Assembly: GCA_905397405.1 (NCBI GenBank)
Contig: CAJPVJ010000360.1
Location: 1 to 27,272, forward strand
Origin: Oppiella nova
Lineage: Eukaryota > Arthropoda > Arachnida > Sarcoptiformes > Oppiidae
Length of the DNA: 27,272 bases
Direction: 5' to 3'
In this document: piece by piece, positions 10,472-20,841 of the stretch
Layout of the letters: the number at the start of each line of letters is the position of its first letter
Position numbering within the stretch: the first letter of the stretch is position 1
Translations under genes and position numbers: made by a program
Notes under the pieces: model-generated
Told to the model about the DNA's origin: nothing
Database searches by the model: none
The model's input: the letters and a program-made list of their open reading frames with translations, nothing else

Positions 10472-12430
10472 CTTCAGACAAGTGATGGGAAGAGCATTCA
10501 ACTTCAGTAAATCAAATACCAGTTGAGACAAAACCAACTGTTCGTTGGCTTCAAGTGAATCCAATTCTGATATTTTGTCGCGAATTGAAAAGTTGAGAGC
10601 AATCTGTTTGATATAAATCATTATTATAACAAAATCAACGTTTAATTCATTGTTGTATTGACTGACTTTAAATTTTCGGTCGCATTTACTCAAGTGTTGA
10701 AACAAATGAGAATAAAATGGATTGAAATGTTTCTCATGTATAGCGACGTGAAGCAAAACATTAGTCACTTCTGAGAACTGCTTTTTGCCGATTGATAGCA
10801 AACGTTGCGAGGCATCGATGTAGTCATTGGAGGCCGAGAGAGCCATCACTATATCCCTTCTCAGAGGCGTGTTTAGCCTCAAAGCTTTCACCAGCCGTTC
10901 ATTGGTCTGAGAGTCGACTGTTTTATTGAAATTCAGATTTGTTTGCTTTTTGTCTAAATTGATTGCATCGAAGTTTTGTGTGAATGAATACCAATGAGAA
11001 CTCTTGAGAATAGCTGAACAACTGCCAGACATGCTATGGACTCTCGATTTCTTGATTGTACTTTTCAGTGTATTTTCAATGAGTTTGACGTCCACTTCAG
11101 TTCCGTATCCTTTAAATTTAGTCATATTGTTATTCTTGATAGCCATCAGTGAGTCCAACAAAAAAGTAATTCTGGTTCCGCTTAAACTGTTTTTGTCCAC
11201 ATTTTTCGCCTCATTCTGTACTCTAACTATAAATTCTTTCATTTTAATGGCACTATCTTTACGTAATATAAATCCAACAGATTTGAGAATCAAATTAATT
11301 AATTCAATGGATTTTTCAGTAAAATTGTCGCAGAATTTCATAAGAATTTCATAAATAAGTGACAAATCAATTAAACCGCAAACATATAGGTTAACAATAA
11401 GCAACACTAAATTATCCATTCTTTTGGTCTCATTGGTTGACATTTGCTTCAGTAAGTCATCAAATATGACAACTAATGAATGGATGGCGTGTCCGCCCAC
11501 TTCTTCGCCGATAACAGTGTGCAGAATAGCGATCAGAATCGACACTTCGGTCGTCAGCTTTTTCGATGAGTTAAACTCCAAATCAATTAATGAACTCTTA
11601 ATGCATGTAAAGAGGGCTTCATTCACATCATGTCTACTGTTTTGTTCAAACATTTGTCTTATTTGGGAACTAATTGTCATCACATTATTAACAGTCAATC
11701 GATTCAATGCTCCCCTCATTTGTCTCAATAACTGATTGCTAACAGAACTGTCAATTGGTTTCTTCAGATCAGGACTTTGTTTCACTATATTTCCAGAACC
11801 GTCGCGAATGAAGCCATAGATGTCTTCCTTTAACTCATTAGTTGTCTTCTTCTCCTTCTCTTCAGTTTCACTCTCTTCTTCTGATTCTTCACCCAAATTG
11901 TCATCGCTTTGCATGTCTTCTGATCCCATGTCCTCGTCTTCAACCTCTTCGTCAACATCTGATTCGTTGTCAAAATTGTCGGAATCATTCACTTCATCCA
12001 AATCCTTGGCATTACTCTCGGAATCTGATTCCTTATCAAACTTATTGTCATTATTGTCGTCAAACAATTCCAAGATATAGCCCAATCCATCCTCTTTGAA
12101 AGACTTGGGAAGTGTTGCCACTCTTTTGCCATTCTTTTTGCGTCGATTCAGTTTCAACTTCTTCTCCAATCTCTTCACTTCTTTCTCTTCCCTTTCAATG
12201 TCTCTCTTCTCTCTTAAAGTCAATTGTCTTTTATTTACTTTTGGTTTCACTTTCCTATCCTTTTTTATGTCATCTTTTGCCTCCATTTTATGGTTCTTCG
12301 GTTCAACGGTTGGTGTCATGTCTTGGACCACATCTTCAGGTGTTTTGTTTGATTTCCTCAATGAATGCAAATTTCTTCTCATTTTCTTCTCTTTTCTCGC
12401 ATTCTTTCGTTCAATCCTTCGGCTCTTCAT
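10472..12430 (-). CDS. NOM1: Nucleolar MIF4G domain protein 1 (NOM1/Sgd1)
   Basis: NOM1/Sgd1 is a nucleolar protein of 18S rRNA and small-subunit maturation; in vertebrates it also targets PP1 to the nucleolus. The start is the ATG at 12430; the two or three codons open before it lack an ATG. The first 125 residues are highly basic, followed by a long acidic stretch (about 130-200, rich in DE and S). The MIF4G domain begins near residue 230 (LLRQMRGALNRLTVNN, then NSRHDVNEAL, strongly conserved in the family). The MA3 domain lies near 512-625 (LRRDIVMALSASNDYIDASQRL). With the terminal exon the protein is 725 residues, slightly shorter than the human protein. It is convergent with cordon-bleu and head to head with CISD3. 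Confidence 0.93.
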
Positions 12431-12775
12431 CGCAATCACTGGTTATTAACAAACATATGATGAGACTGAAGGCTATTACTGTATATTGTATCAAAAGTAT
12501 CCAAAGTATCCAAAGTATCCAAAACCACAATCAAATGACAACTAAATGAAAGCACAATTGACTGCAAATTCATTTGGTGTTCAATACGTGAACGTAAACA
12601 CAACACAAACACGTGTTTGACGTCAACAACAATACAAGTGTTGAATGAGTGGCGGAATCTGTTATTTGAAGGCATTATTCAGTCAATCAGTTGTTTATCA
12701 TTCAAAATATTATTGTTTTATTAAATTACAGTTACTTTTGATTAAAGTTTTATAATTTATTAGTTGTTATAATCC
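12431..12775. promoter_or_regulatory. Shared upstream region between NOM1 and CISD3
   Basis: 345 bp separate the two divergent start codons, so the region must carry 5' UTRs and promoters for both. No TATA box or initiator is clear. A four-unit 9-bp repeat sits at 12490-12525 (units like atccaaagt). A cacgtg-type word occurs near 12611 (acacgtgttt), followed by tgacgtca, a perfect CRE-like palindrome, near 12618. Both are suggestive only. Confidence 0.45.
12490..12525 (+). repeat. 9-bp tandem repeat, four units
   Basis: The units are atcaaaagt, atccaaagt, atccaaagt and atccaaaac. They lie in the NOM1-CISD3 divergent promoter region, so length variation could affect either gene. Confidence 0.85.
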
Positions 12776-13078
12776 ATGAGTTTCTATAGATTATCGTTTG
12801 CACGCTTTGGACACCGATTGGATTCACTGGTTGTCAACAAACCAAACAAATGGTTAGGTTTGACATCAGTGAGGATGTTGTCGAAGAAGATCTTCGATGA
12901 TTCGGATCCCAAGACCAAAGAGATCAAGAAAGAGCTGACAGATCTGAAGGACAAGGAGTTGTACAGCGAGTACTCCCAGTCAGAGAAGGGCTGGGTTTAC
13001 GACAAGAAGCCATTCAAATACTTATGCAAAGAAGGAAAGGCATACCTCTGGTGTAGTTGTGGACGAAGTCATAGACAG
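12776..13078 (+). CDS. CISD3: CISD3-like mitochondrial CDGSH iron-sulfur protein, exon 1
   Basis: CISD3 (Miner2/MiNT) is a mitochondrial matrix protein with two CDGSH [2Fe-2S] domains on one chain. The N-terminus MSFYRLSFARFGHRLDSL is basic and free of acidic residues until residue 16, as expected of a matrix presequence. The exon ends within the first cluster motif, CSCGRSHRQ, at a phase 0 donor (agacag|gtattg). The remaining ligands lie in exon 2. This exon encodes 101 residues. Confidence 0.92.
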
Positions 13079-13361
13079 GTATTGAATGACAGATACAGTG
13101 GTGTTTGAAATCACATCAAAAGCTTTAATAATGATTAGTATATATAAAGTGAATGATTGATAATAAAAGGTATAATACAATAGATTTACTGCAAATCACT
13201 CGATAAATACCTAAAATTGAGATAATTATAAATGACTACATATTTAGCATTTGATAGCAAAAAGTATTGAAACAATCAATGGTTTGATTTGAAAACAAAT
13301 ATCACGCCTTAAAACAATAGATCATAAATAATATAATGAATGATTTGTTTTGATGTGTCAG

Positions 13362-13592
13362 CCCTTCTGTGACGGCACTCATAAGAACCATCATCTGAAG
13401 ATCACTCTGAAACCGATCCGATGGGACTGTAAGGAGACTAAGGAGTACTGGTTTTGTAACTGCAAACAGACGGCGCACCGACCCTTCTGTGACGGCTCTC
13501 ACAACAGTGAGCCCGTCCAGTCGGGACAGTCGACCATCAGGGACGCCAACTCTCCCCCCTTCGTGAACACCACCGTTATTGTCAAGAAATAA
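13362..13592 (+). CDS. CISD3: CISD3-like protein, exon 2
   Basis: It is joined to exon 1 by a 283-nt intron (13079-13361, acceptor gatgtgtcag). PFCDGTH completes the first motif, giving C-x-C-x2-S-x3-P-x-C-D-G-T-H, the 3Cys-1His [2Fe-2S] site. The second domain is entire: CNCKQTAHRPFCDGSH. The full protein is 177 residues, with two clusters and no transmembrane segment, which separates CISD3 from the membrane-anchored CISD1 and CISD2. It is convergent with PIP4K2 (353 bp between stops). Confidence 0.94.
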   Translation, partial: PFCDGTHKNHHLKITLKPIRWDCKETKEYWFCNCKQTAHRPFCDGSHNSEPVQSGQSTIRDANSPPFVNTTVIVKK

Positions 13593-13945
13593 CATTTAGT
13601 CTGAATTAGGGTTACGGCCAACACATCAACACAAGAGACAATCTATAGATTATTACAAATCAGTTTCAGTTTACATACAATACAGTGTATATCCATATTA
13701 TTATATAAACACGAGAAAGTGAATCCAAATATGAAAAACATTGATTTTTAACTCATAATATGACTCAACATTTGCTCTAATACTGAGGCTATGTATGAAT
13801 TTGTGACGAGAGATCGCAAACATTGGTTTGCAGTGAAATGACAAATTGAGGTCTTTTCGTATTCAATTGTTTGTGATTTGTTTGTCAGTTATCGACAACT
13901 AATTAAATAAAAACTAAAATCAATCGACAAATAAATGTCTAAAAT
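13593..13945. other. Convergent 3' region between CISD3 and PIP4K2
   Basis: This 353-bp AT-rich gap must hold both 3' UTRs. A plus-strand AATAAA is present near 13906, far from the CISD3 stop. I see no canonical minus-strand signal close to the PIP4K2 stop, and no coding sequence. Confidence 0.55.
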
Positions 13946-14130
13946 CTATTCAATTGCTTTAGCGATGAAGTCATAGAATCGTTTGGCGTATTGTTCCGGA
14001 TGTACGGTTGAGATTTCAGCGGTGGTCCCGTGTTTTACTGTTTTGGCCGCCTGTGCCGTACGCTTACGTAACCCAAACTGTGTCAACACATCCACTAAAC
14101 CAATGAAATATATCTCGCGTTTAGGACTCT
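13946..14130 (-). CDS. PIP4K2: Phosphatidylinositol 5-phosphate 4-kinase type 2, exon 2
   Basis: This C-terminal exon follows a 57-nt intron (14131-14187, acttg-side donor ctg|gtgagt, acceptor tttgcag), with the phase 1 junction making [17 protein letters not shown] in [10 protein letters not shown] carries the metal-binding aspartate of the family's IID position. The activation loop, [12 protein letters not shown], has alanine where PI4P 5-kinases have glutamate, which assigns it to the type II (PI5P 4-kinase) class. [14 protein letters not shown] is the conserved end. Confidence 0.94.
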
Positions 14131-14187
14131 CTGCAAAACAAATCACATTCAAGTCATTCAAACTTCATGTCTGTCACTAAGACTCAC

Positions 14188-15274
14188 CAGTACTCGACTG
14201 AATGGCGTAGATATCTCTGGAGGTGTCGATAGTGATACAGAGTGGGAGGTCATTCTCACTGGCATCGGATGCCTTGTGGTGAGTCTCAGGCGAATCTGGA
14301 GGGGTGGGTACGGCTGCGTGTGGTTCCTGAGAGTCGGTGCGGTCGCCACCACTGGACTCACCCTCGTCTTCTTCGGCGGACTGGTGTTTATCGTTGGGTC
14401 CGCACTCCATGAGCTCCTGTTCGGCTCGTTCTGCGTCATGAATGGCCACACAGAGGGAGTAATCCATGATATTCTTCTTGACCAGGAAGGCAGTGTCCGC
14501 CTCCAGCATCTCCAAGAACTTCTGTTTGCGCTCATCGTTCATGAATATGCGAACGCCATCGCGGGTGAAGTCATTGTCTTTGAACACCGGGTTATCCCTT
14601 CCCCTCTCCTTTTCAGAGGCCTCGCGATCGACAGTCGAGCCCTTGAGATCATACTTGCGGTGAATGTTGAGACCAGAGGAACAGATGTTTCTCATGACAC
14701 AGATATAGGTTTCTGTGCCCTCGACTGTCAACCGATACATTCCCAGGTATTGTGGAAGTAATGTCTTGCCGTGTCTCTCGACAATGTATGGGTGATACTC
14801 CTTAAGCAAGTGATGCATTGACTCGACCTCATCGCTGGTCAGCGTCTTGAGGACGAAGAGGTGGTCGTATGACTCGTAAAACTTAGCGCCAGAGCGTCCG
14901 CCGCCGTTGCGAACGATGGGCTGGTATTTGGTGAGTGAATTGACGTAATCGATGTCATCGATCTGGAAGCGGTCCCTGAGGTTCTGAAAGACGAGGGGAC
15001 AGTACTCCTTGACTTTGAAATGTGAGGCCATGTTCTCCTTATTGAACAAATGGTTGTCTACTTTCACTTTCGTATGCGCCTTGAAGTCGTCCGGCATCAG
15101 CACCACCGGTGTGTTCACGTGTGTCAGCTCATGGATCGTGTGGTTCACGCCCCACATGAACACCGACAGCAACGGCTCCGACGCCCGGAACAGCTTCGCC
15201 TTCTGGTGCTTCGGCTTAAACCGCTTCGTCTTCGTCTTCATCGGCTTAAAACTCGACTGATTTGAGAACGACAT
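14188..15274 (-). CDS. PIP4K2: Phosphatidylinositol 5-phosphate 4-kinase type 2, exon 1
   Basis: The enzyme phosphorylates PI5P at the 4-position to make PI(4,5)P2 and controls PI5P pools, acting in the cytosol, on endosomes and in the nucleus. The start at 15274 gives a basic leader and then KLFRASEPLLSVFMWGVNHT, the type II dimerisation front. The kinase core is clear: the glycine-rich GGGRSGAKF, the lysine in FVLKTL, the YDLKGSTVDREAS motif, and the catalytic MDYSLCVAIHD. An acidic and proline-rich insert (about residues 290-335) precedes the last exon. The joined protein is 423 residues, close to animal homologues. It is divergent from POC1. Confidence 0.95.
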
Positions 15275-16419
15275 CCTCTCAACCCCACTATCACCGAGGA
15301 TCCGATCGCACTGTTCAATGAGTATTCAGTATATGGTCTCAAAGCCTATTGGCATGACGTTCAGCACCAGTAGTACAGGAATTCCTATCGATTTTGTCGC
15401 TTTCGTCAATTGATTGTCAAATACAATGCATTGGAAATGAGTGTCATATCAATGCATACATTCACTCCTTATCTCACATACAAAGTGTCATATGTTTCAC
15501 GAAATCACTATATCTTCAATCCATTCAAATGCAAACCAATGTCTCATTCAGTCACGAGTATCCACACAATTGTCACCAATTGGTCCATCAGATCAATCAC
15601 TTATGTTATCAATTCATTGACAATCACTTCATTACTTCATTACTGCCACCAATTGTTTGCACTCAACGTAACACTCTTATGGTCTGATTCAACACTAAAT
15701 CACTGAAATGTATAACAAATTGCTTTAAATACCAAAAGTAATCATGAGTTTTGAATCAAATGTTATAATTATGGCATAAATATGTGATTAATAGGTGTTT
15801 GTTATGTATTTCATGCAAACACTACTCATTACACTGTAATAGACTGTAATCTTAAGCATAATTTTCAGCTCAATATACTGTATTTAATACTGTATACAGT
15901 AGTACTGTATACTTAACATTACCAATACTGTCATTCACAGCAATACACAACTCTTTGCATTCAAAACCCATTAACTGTCACATCAATTGCTATACAGTTA
16001 ACGCATTTTCACGAATACATTGAATTTGATAAACACTGCTAACAAAGGGAGACATCTGTCGGTCAATTGGAGAGACATTTGTGTCGCAGTCATAGAGAGT
16101 GTTGACTTCACTACCAATTACTCACTGGCTTTGCACTCAATTTAATTGTCTCTGTGTTTGTAATTAACGCCAATTTGTTGTCAAACTATATATAACACCA
16201 TTATATGAGTAACTGATGTGTGAAACGAGTGCAGAGTTGCAGTGATTGTCAGCTAAGAGGGGACAGACATCTGGAGTCCGAAAGCGAGTCTCTCTACGAA
16301 AGTGACGCCAAAAGCGCTTGAATTCAATATAAAGTGTTTTGATTTGCTTTTGAATCAGTATTTCATTTGCGGACCACTTCTTCCGCATCGATCGCCATAT
16401 GAACTCATAGTTGGTCTCA
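15275..16419. promoter_or_regulatory. Divergent region between PIP4K2 and POC1
   Basis: This is 1.1 kb holding the upstream regions of two head-to-head genes. Short open frames on both strands look like chance. A 12-bp perfect palindrome, actgtatacagt (15889-15900), sits among further tactgtat copies (15870-15915). The part just upstream of POC1 is less AT-rich and probably transcribed 5' UTR. Confidence 0.4.
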
Positions 16420-17894
16420 ATGTCTGAATACTCGATGAGCGATGGTTTGGATCCGTGNAATACTCGATGAGCGATGGTTTGGATCCGTGTGTGGAGACGA
16501 CCCTCAGAGGGCACCGACAGTCGATTAACTGGCTTTCCTTCTCGAGTGATGGCAAACAACTGGTCTCCGGTTCGGACGACAATCACGTGATGTTGTGGTC
16601 TCTGGACGACAAGCAGTCCATCTGTTACCGACTGGTGGGCCACTCGAGTGCCGTCCTATCGGTGGTCTTCACCGCAGACTATCTGTTGTCGTCTTCGAAG
16701 GACTGTTCGGTGCGCTTATGGCGTATGAATCGGATTAACGGGAGATTCCCGGAGAACGAGTCCGTCGTCTATCGCTGCCACTCGTCGTCCATCCGTTGTG
16801 TGGACGCCAACGCAGACGCCAATCAGTTCTGTACGGGAAGTGACGACAAGACTGTCAAGATCTGGTCGCCCGTCGCCACCAATAAGTTCATCGCCAGTCT
16901 GTCGGGAGTGCACACCAATTGGGTCCGGCATTCAAAGTACTCGCGACTCAATCCACATCTGATCGCCTCTTGTGGTGACGACGGATTGATTGCCGTTTGG
17001 GACATACGGACCAAAGAGGCCGTCATTCAGTTGACATCCCGACGCAAATCAACTCATTTTATTTCACTCCAATGGCACCCAAACTGTGAACATATCATCT
17101 CATCTTCGAGTGCCGACACATCCATCAGAATCTGGGACTTAAGGAAGGAGAAGATGATTCAATACTATGCCGCACATACCGGTGCCGTCAACGCCACGGA
17201 CTTCCACCCGTCTGGCAATTATCTGATTAGCGCCTCATCTGATGAGACGTCAAAGATATTTGATTTACTGGAAGGCAGGGGTCTCTTCACTCTGAAGGCA
17301 CACAACGGCGCTGTCAACACCTGTGCGTTCACTCCCGATGGCCAGTACTTCGCCACCGCTGGCTTTGATAAGCAGATCATGATATGGAAGAGTAATCTCA
17401 TGAATGGCGTCGATCGCAGTGAAGACATCCTTGAGTTGGACGAACACATCAACGAACCATTCGATGCATACTATCATCAAAGAGATCATCAAAGAGAACC
17501 GATTCGGCCGACGAGCCATTCAACGCCTCAATCCTGTAAATCAAACAAAATTCAAACACCGGTTATGAATGCCATGAATGGCTTAAAAATTCCTCTCAAG
17601 TCAGCTCTTCGACGGTCCAGTTCTGAAGAGATTAAGTCAACGACTACTCCAAAGCACACGACTCCCAAACACACCAATCATTGGCGCGAAAGAGTCGGTT
17701 CCAGAGATCGCATCGATAACAGTGGAGACCATTTGAATTCAGCCAACACTGAGTCCATTACTCAGGCTTTTATCAATCAACTGAAGACTCTAACGGACAG
17801 TGTTTTGCTAATTGAAGAGCGATTGTCAACACTGGAGAATAAGTTTGAGTCTCACTGCACCGCACAGTCAGCCCACGGCTCCAACAGTGGATGA
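16420..17894 (+). CDS. POC1: POC1 centriolar WD40 protein (start disturbed by scaffold gap)
   Basis: POC1 sits in centriole and basal-body walls and is needed for their stability and length. Seven WD40 repeats form one propeller, beginning LRGHRQSINWLSFSSDG and ending QYFATAGFDKQIMIW, with the usual GH and W(D) ends. A charged linker follows, then the family's C-terminal coiled coil (TQAFINQLKTLTDSVLLIEE). The true start is very likely the ATG at 16420 (MSEYSMSDGLDPCVETTLRG). The N at 16458 is followed by a repeat of the previous 31 bases, which shifts the frame by two. Removing 32 nt gives an uninterrupted 480-residue protein. As written, the first in-frame ATG is 16467. It is convergent with RXYLT1, 67 bp between stops. 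Confidence 0.94.
16427..16489 (+). repeat. Unmerged 31-bp contig overlap around a single N
   Basis: 16427-16457 and 16459-16489 are identical, with N at 16458 between them. This is two contigs placed end to end without merging their overlap. It is not a biological repeat. Confidence 0.95.
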
Positions 17895-17961
17895 ATTTTA
17901 GAGATTTAAATATCAATAATTTGTTAGTTTTATCAGAAATTTAATTCATTTTAGATACCAT

Positions 17962-19197
17962 TTAAACAAATTTCTCATTAATTACTCTTAAAAATTGATT
18001 TTTAACTACTGTTTTGAATTTTGAATACCATTTAATAATATCGAGTCTTCGCTGTATTTTGTACTCTAAACTCAGTGTCTGTTCATTGTTGAGAATATTT
18101 GGTAAATCTTGTGTCCAATTAGACACATAAATGAAGGGCGCCTTCTGTTCCTTCAGAAGTCTAAATGCAGTCTTTGAGTCACAATTAGTTTTCTTCAGAT
18201 GATTGACATTCTCTTCGATGACGGGAACCGATCCGTAGGCCATGGCTTCGAATATTCGATAGCATTCGTGATTCATTCCCATTGGACTCAATGTTAAGTC
18301 ACTTAAGCGCAACGCTTCCACATAATAGTTGAGTGAATCCGGTGTCTCCTTCGGCTGCCATTCGAAGCGCTCTTTGATTATACAAATGTTTCGATACTTT
18401 TCTTTCAAAAGATTGAGTACTTCTAGTCGAGACGAGTCCGGGTATATCGTGGCCACCAAATTGCACGCATAGGGCCGACTCGCCTCAACACTCATGTGAG
18501 CCGAGTCTGGGGTCGGGAACTGTCGATAAGTGGCCACTCCTAATGGCCACTGATATATCACACGATTGTCTACTTGTTTCCAGTCGTACACAATGAATAC
18601 AAACTTAACAAATCCTCCGTTAGACTGGAGGTAAGGCCGGAGCCAAGAGTTATGGCAGTGTTCGTCGCCCAACACAACCACTCCTATGTTGACAATCTTC
18701 TCCTTCAGTCTGTCCACTGATGACAACCAATCGGATGCCAACTGAATCTTGTGTTTGTCGCGTCCGTTGAGAACAAGTATGAGATGGCGGCCACTCATGT
18801 GTTGCAATGAATCGGTGGTGAGGAGGGGTCCGCTTCTGAACTTAAACCGAAATCTACTCGTTTTGAGGGCACCCGAGACATAGCCGTTACCCTCAGCTCT
18901 GGTTTCAAGACTTCCCTTAAGAATGTGTTGCCATAAATAGAAGCCAATGGAAGCCTTGGACCAGATCTCGATGGATATAATGTCGGAATTGTTAGACAAG
19001 TGTTCATTTGTGTTGAGTTCAGTGTCATCCGAGTTGTGATGGTTTTGTTGAGTCCACGGATTCTTAATATTCTTCGGCTTGCAATACAGGCCTCTTCTCA
19101 ACAGTAACTTAAATTTCATTTTGTGTATTTGTCACATACTTTAGTTACGATATAAATAACGTTTATATTAATGACAGTCAGATATATATCAATCGTA
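17962..19197 (-). CDS. RXYLT1: RXYLT1-like ribitol-5-phosphate xylosyltransferase
   Basis: RXYLT1 (TMEM5) is a Golgi type II enzyme that adds xylose to ribitol-5-phosphate on alpha-dystroglycan, a step towards matriglycan. Conserved blocks are plain: EIWSKASIGFYLWQHI, LILVLNGRDKHKIQLASDWL, GVVVLGDEHCHNSWLRPYL, QWPLGVATYRQFP, then SDLTLSPMGMNHECYRIFEA and MAYGSVPV of the exostosin-like C-terminal fold. As written the first ATG is 19119, giving 385 residues and no membrane segment. Reading about 19081-19207 reversed but not complemented supplies an in-frame ATG at 19197 and a signal anchor, MLTIYRLTVIIFAINIALIS, for 411 residues. The stop is at 17962-17964. Identity is firm; the N-terminus rests on that correction. 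Confidence 0.92.
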
Positions 19198-19207
19198 ACT
19201 TAAGAAT
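19081..19207. other. Probable complemented-without-reversal block over RXYLT1 start
   Basis: Boundaries are approximate: the block must include 19195-19197 and stay above 19068, and a length of 127 is assumed from the proven case at 20851-20977. In plain reversed reading the frame matches that of the downstream gene and encodes a short cytosolic end, about 20 hydrophobic residues, then KFNDNSSPDIT, before KPKNIKNPW in normal reading. Confidence 0.72.
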
Positions 19208-19802
19208 CAAATTAACTCATTTAACGTAGCATGCAACTTTTTGTGTTTATCACTGCTATTCACATAAGACGTGAAACATATGATGACAAATGAGCCCAAA
19301 CTTCATGAAAGCGAGTGTTGTGTGCATTGAATGCAATGCCATTGAGTTTCGTGTTTTTGAAATCCCTCTCAATATTATGGATACGCTATGTATTGACATT
19401 TTTAGCGTTTATCATATATATTGAGTTCAATATCTGTTTCATTTAGATTTTCTGTCAAATTTAATTTAATTTATATGTAATTGATTTAACCAATCAATAG
19501 GTATTAAATTTATTTTGCATTTTATCAAAAAACACAACTTTTATTGTATTATTGTTTGCATTCAATTCCCAGTTTGTCATAGATTTCTGTAGTTTTAAAT
19601 TTTATGAAACAAATGCTATTATTTCTTACAGTTAGCAATAGGTACATAAACCGGTGACCATTCCTGATCTACCTTGGTCACTAGTAATAAAGTGAATTTC
19701 ATCAATGAATTAACAAATACTTTCTCAATATTAATGTATAGTTGACTCTAAATTGAAGGCATTTATTGACATTTTGTGGACTAATTGATTGGCGACTGAA
19801 AG
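19208..19802. promoter_or_regulatory. Divergent region between RXYLT1 and FAM162
   Basis: About 600 bp of AT-rich DNA lies between two head-to-head start codons. No gene, repeat or clear promoter element is visible. A complemented block hidden in non-coding sequence could not be detected by reading. Confidence 0.4.
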
Positions 19803-19903
19803 ATGTCTCACTTCAAAGAGCACATCCCTAATATGATTGACAGACAACTGTTGGTCTGGTATAAGAAGTATCCATCGAAGGCTGCCATTCCTCCATCTGT
19901 TAA
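19803..19903 (+). CDS. FAM162: FAM162/UPF0389 mitochondrial membrane protein, exon 1
   Basis: The exon encodes MSHFKEHIPNMIDRQLLVWY, then KKYPSKAAIPPSV, and ends in phase 2 at gttaa|gtaaga. The family (DUF1075) has a conserved D-x-x-L-L-V-W ... IPP front half. FAM162A in mammals is a small mitochondrial protein linked to hypoxia-induced apoptosis; its role in arthropods is not settled. The following intron is 61 nt (19904-19964). The 3' part of this exon is repeated at 19981-20031 by the 128-bp offset duplication, and that copy has no start codon. Confidence 0.82.
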
Positions 19904-20107
19904 GTAAGACAACTCAATGAACACCTGATTGTTTGATTGATATGTGAATGGATTGTGTGTGAAGTGAGTCGATGATGAAAGGTCTGGTATAAGAAGTATC
20001 CATCGAAGGCAGCCATTCCTCCATCTGTTAAGTAAGACAACTCAATGAACACCTGATTGTTTGATTGATATGTGAATGGATTGTGTGTGAAGTGAGTCGA
20101 TGATGAA
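19853..20107 (+). repeat. 127-bp overlap duplication, one SNP, joined by a
   Basis: 19853-19979 and 19981-20107 are the same 127 bases except 19883 (t) versus 20011 (a). The base between, 19980, is a. The duplicate spans the exon 1 end, the intron and the exon 2 start of FAM162. Confidence 0.93.
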
Positions 20108-20410
20108 GAAGGTGCACAACAGGGCCCGAGTCCACGGGTCTTTGGTAATGATGGCGCTCACGATATTGGGTTCATTCGGAATGGTTATCCACAGCAAGAG
20201 AGCGCTCAAAAGGGGCGAGTCTTTGGATCAAATGAATATTGATTTTCATAAGGACGAGTCCACGGGTCTCTGGTAATGATGGCGCTCACGATATTGGGTT
20301 CATTCGGAATGGTTATCCACAGCAAGAGAGCACTCAAAAGGGGCGAGTCTTTGGATCAAATGAATATTGATTTTCATAAGGATTATGAACTAAAACATCC
20401 CAAGAAATAG
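20093..20410 (+). CDS. FAM162: FAM162/UPF0389 protein, exon 2 (interrupted by allele duplication)
   Basis: The acceptor gtgtgaag|tgag is phase 2 and gives N-ESMMKKVHNRARV across the junction, matching the family's basic N-KARV segment. A transmembrane helix follows (VMMALTILGSFGMVIH), then SKRALKRGESL and the end DYELKHPKK with stop at 20408-20410. Bases 20254-20381 repeat the preceding 127 nt plus one joining base, which breaks the frame; skipping them restores it. The same exon start also occurs at 19965 in the first duplicate. The protein would be roughly 100 residues, shorter than human FAM162A, which has a longer N-terminus. Confidence 0.82.
20127..20381 (+). repeat. 127-bp overlap duplication, two SNPs, joined by a
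   Basis: 20127-20253 and 20255-20381 match over 127 bases with two single-base differences (tttgg/tctgg and gcgctc/gcactc). The base between, 20254, is a. The duplicate lies wholly inside FAM162 exon 2. Confidence 0.93.
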
Positions 20411-20430
20411 AAGTTAAAGACCTGTTTAGA

Positions 20431-20841
20431 GATTATTGTCTTATCTTTTAATCAAATGTAAAATGTTTGACATATTTGTGAAATTAATAATATATTTACT
20501 AAACAAACAAAACTATTGAATCTAATATTACAATAAAGTGATAGATATTTTAAATTTTACTCAATTTATTTATAACTCCTAAATTTATTACTCATTTCAT
20601 TATCTAATGTCTTATAAAACATATAAAATGAAGTCATTTAAGGTCTCATCACAAGTCAAACGCTAAGATTGGAGGGCTTATAGAAAGTCCGACACCTCTC
20701 GTAAAACACCTTCAGATTATTGTCTTATCTTTTAATCAAATGTAAAATGTTTGACATATTTGTGAAATTAATAATATATTTACTAAACAAACAAAACTAT
20801 TGAATCTAATATTACAATAAAGTGATAGATATTTTAAATTT
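20431..20841 (+). repeat. 127-bp repeat flanking MIX23 last exon
   Basis: 20431-20557 and 20715-20841 are identical over 127 bases. The base before the second copy, 20714, is the joining a. The first copy is 3' UTR of FAM162 (with aataaa at about 20531). The second opens a separate contig carrying the other allele, which lacks 20 bp (20558-20577) and continues with cctaaatt at 20842. Confidence 0.92.

Noticed and set aside
11820-12549. Plus-strand serine- and leucine-rich frames opposite NOM1
   Set aside because: They are shadows of the acidic and basic stretches of NOM1; no independent signals.
19853-20381. Exon duplication in FAM162
   Set aside because: Both duplications have the same 128-bp offset and an a between copies, and they break the frame. 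This fits assembly overlap, not evolution.
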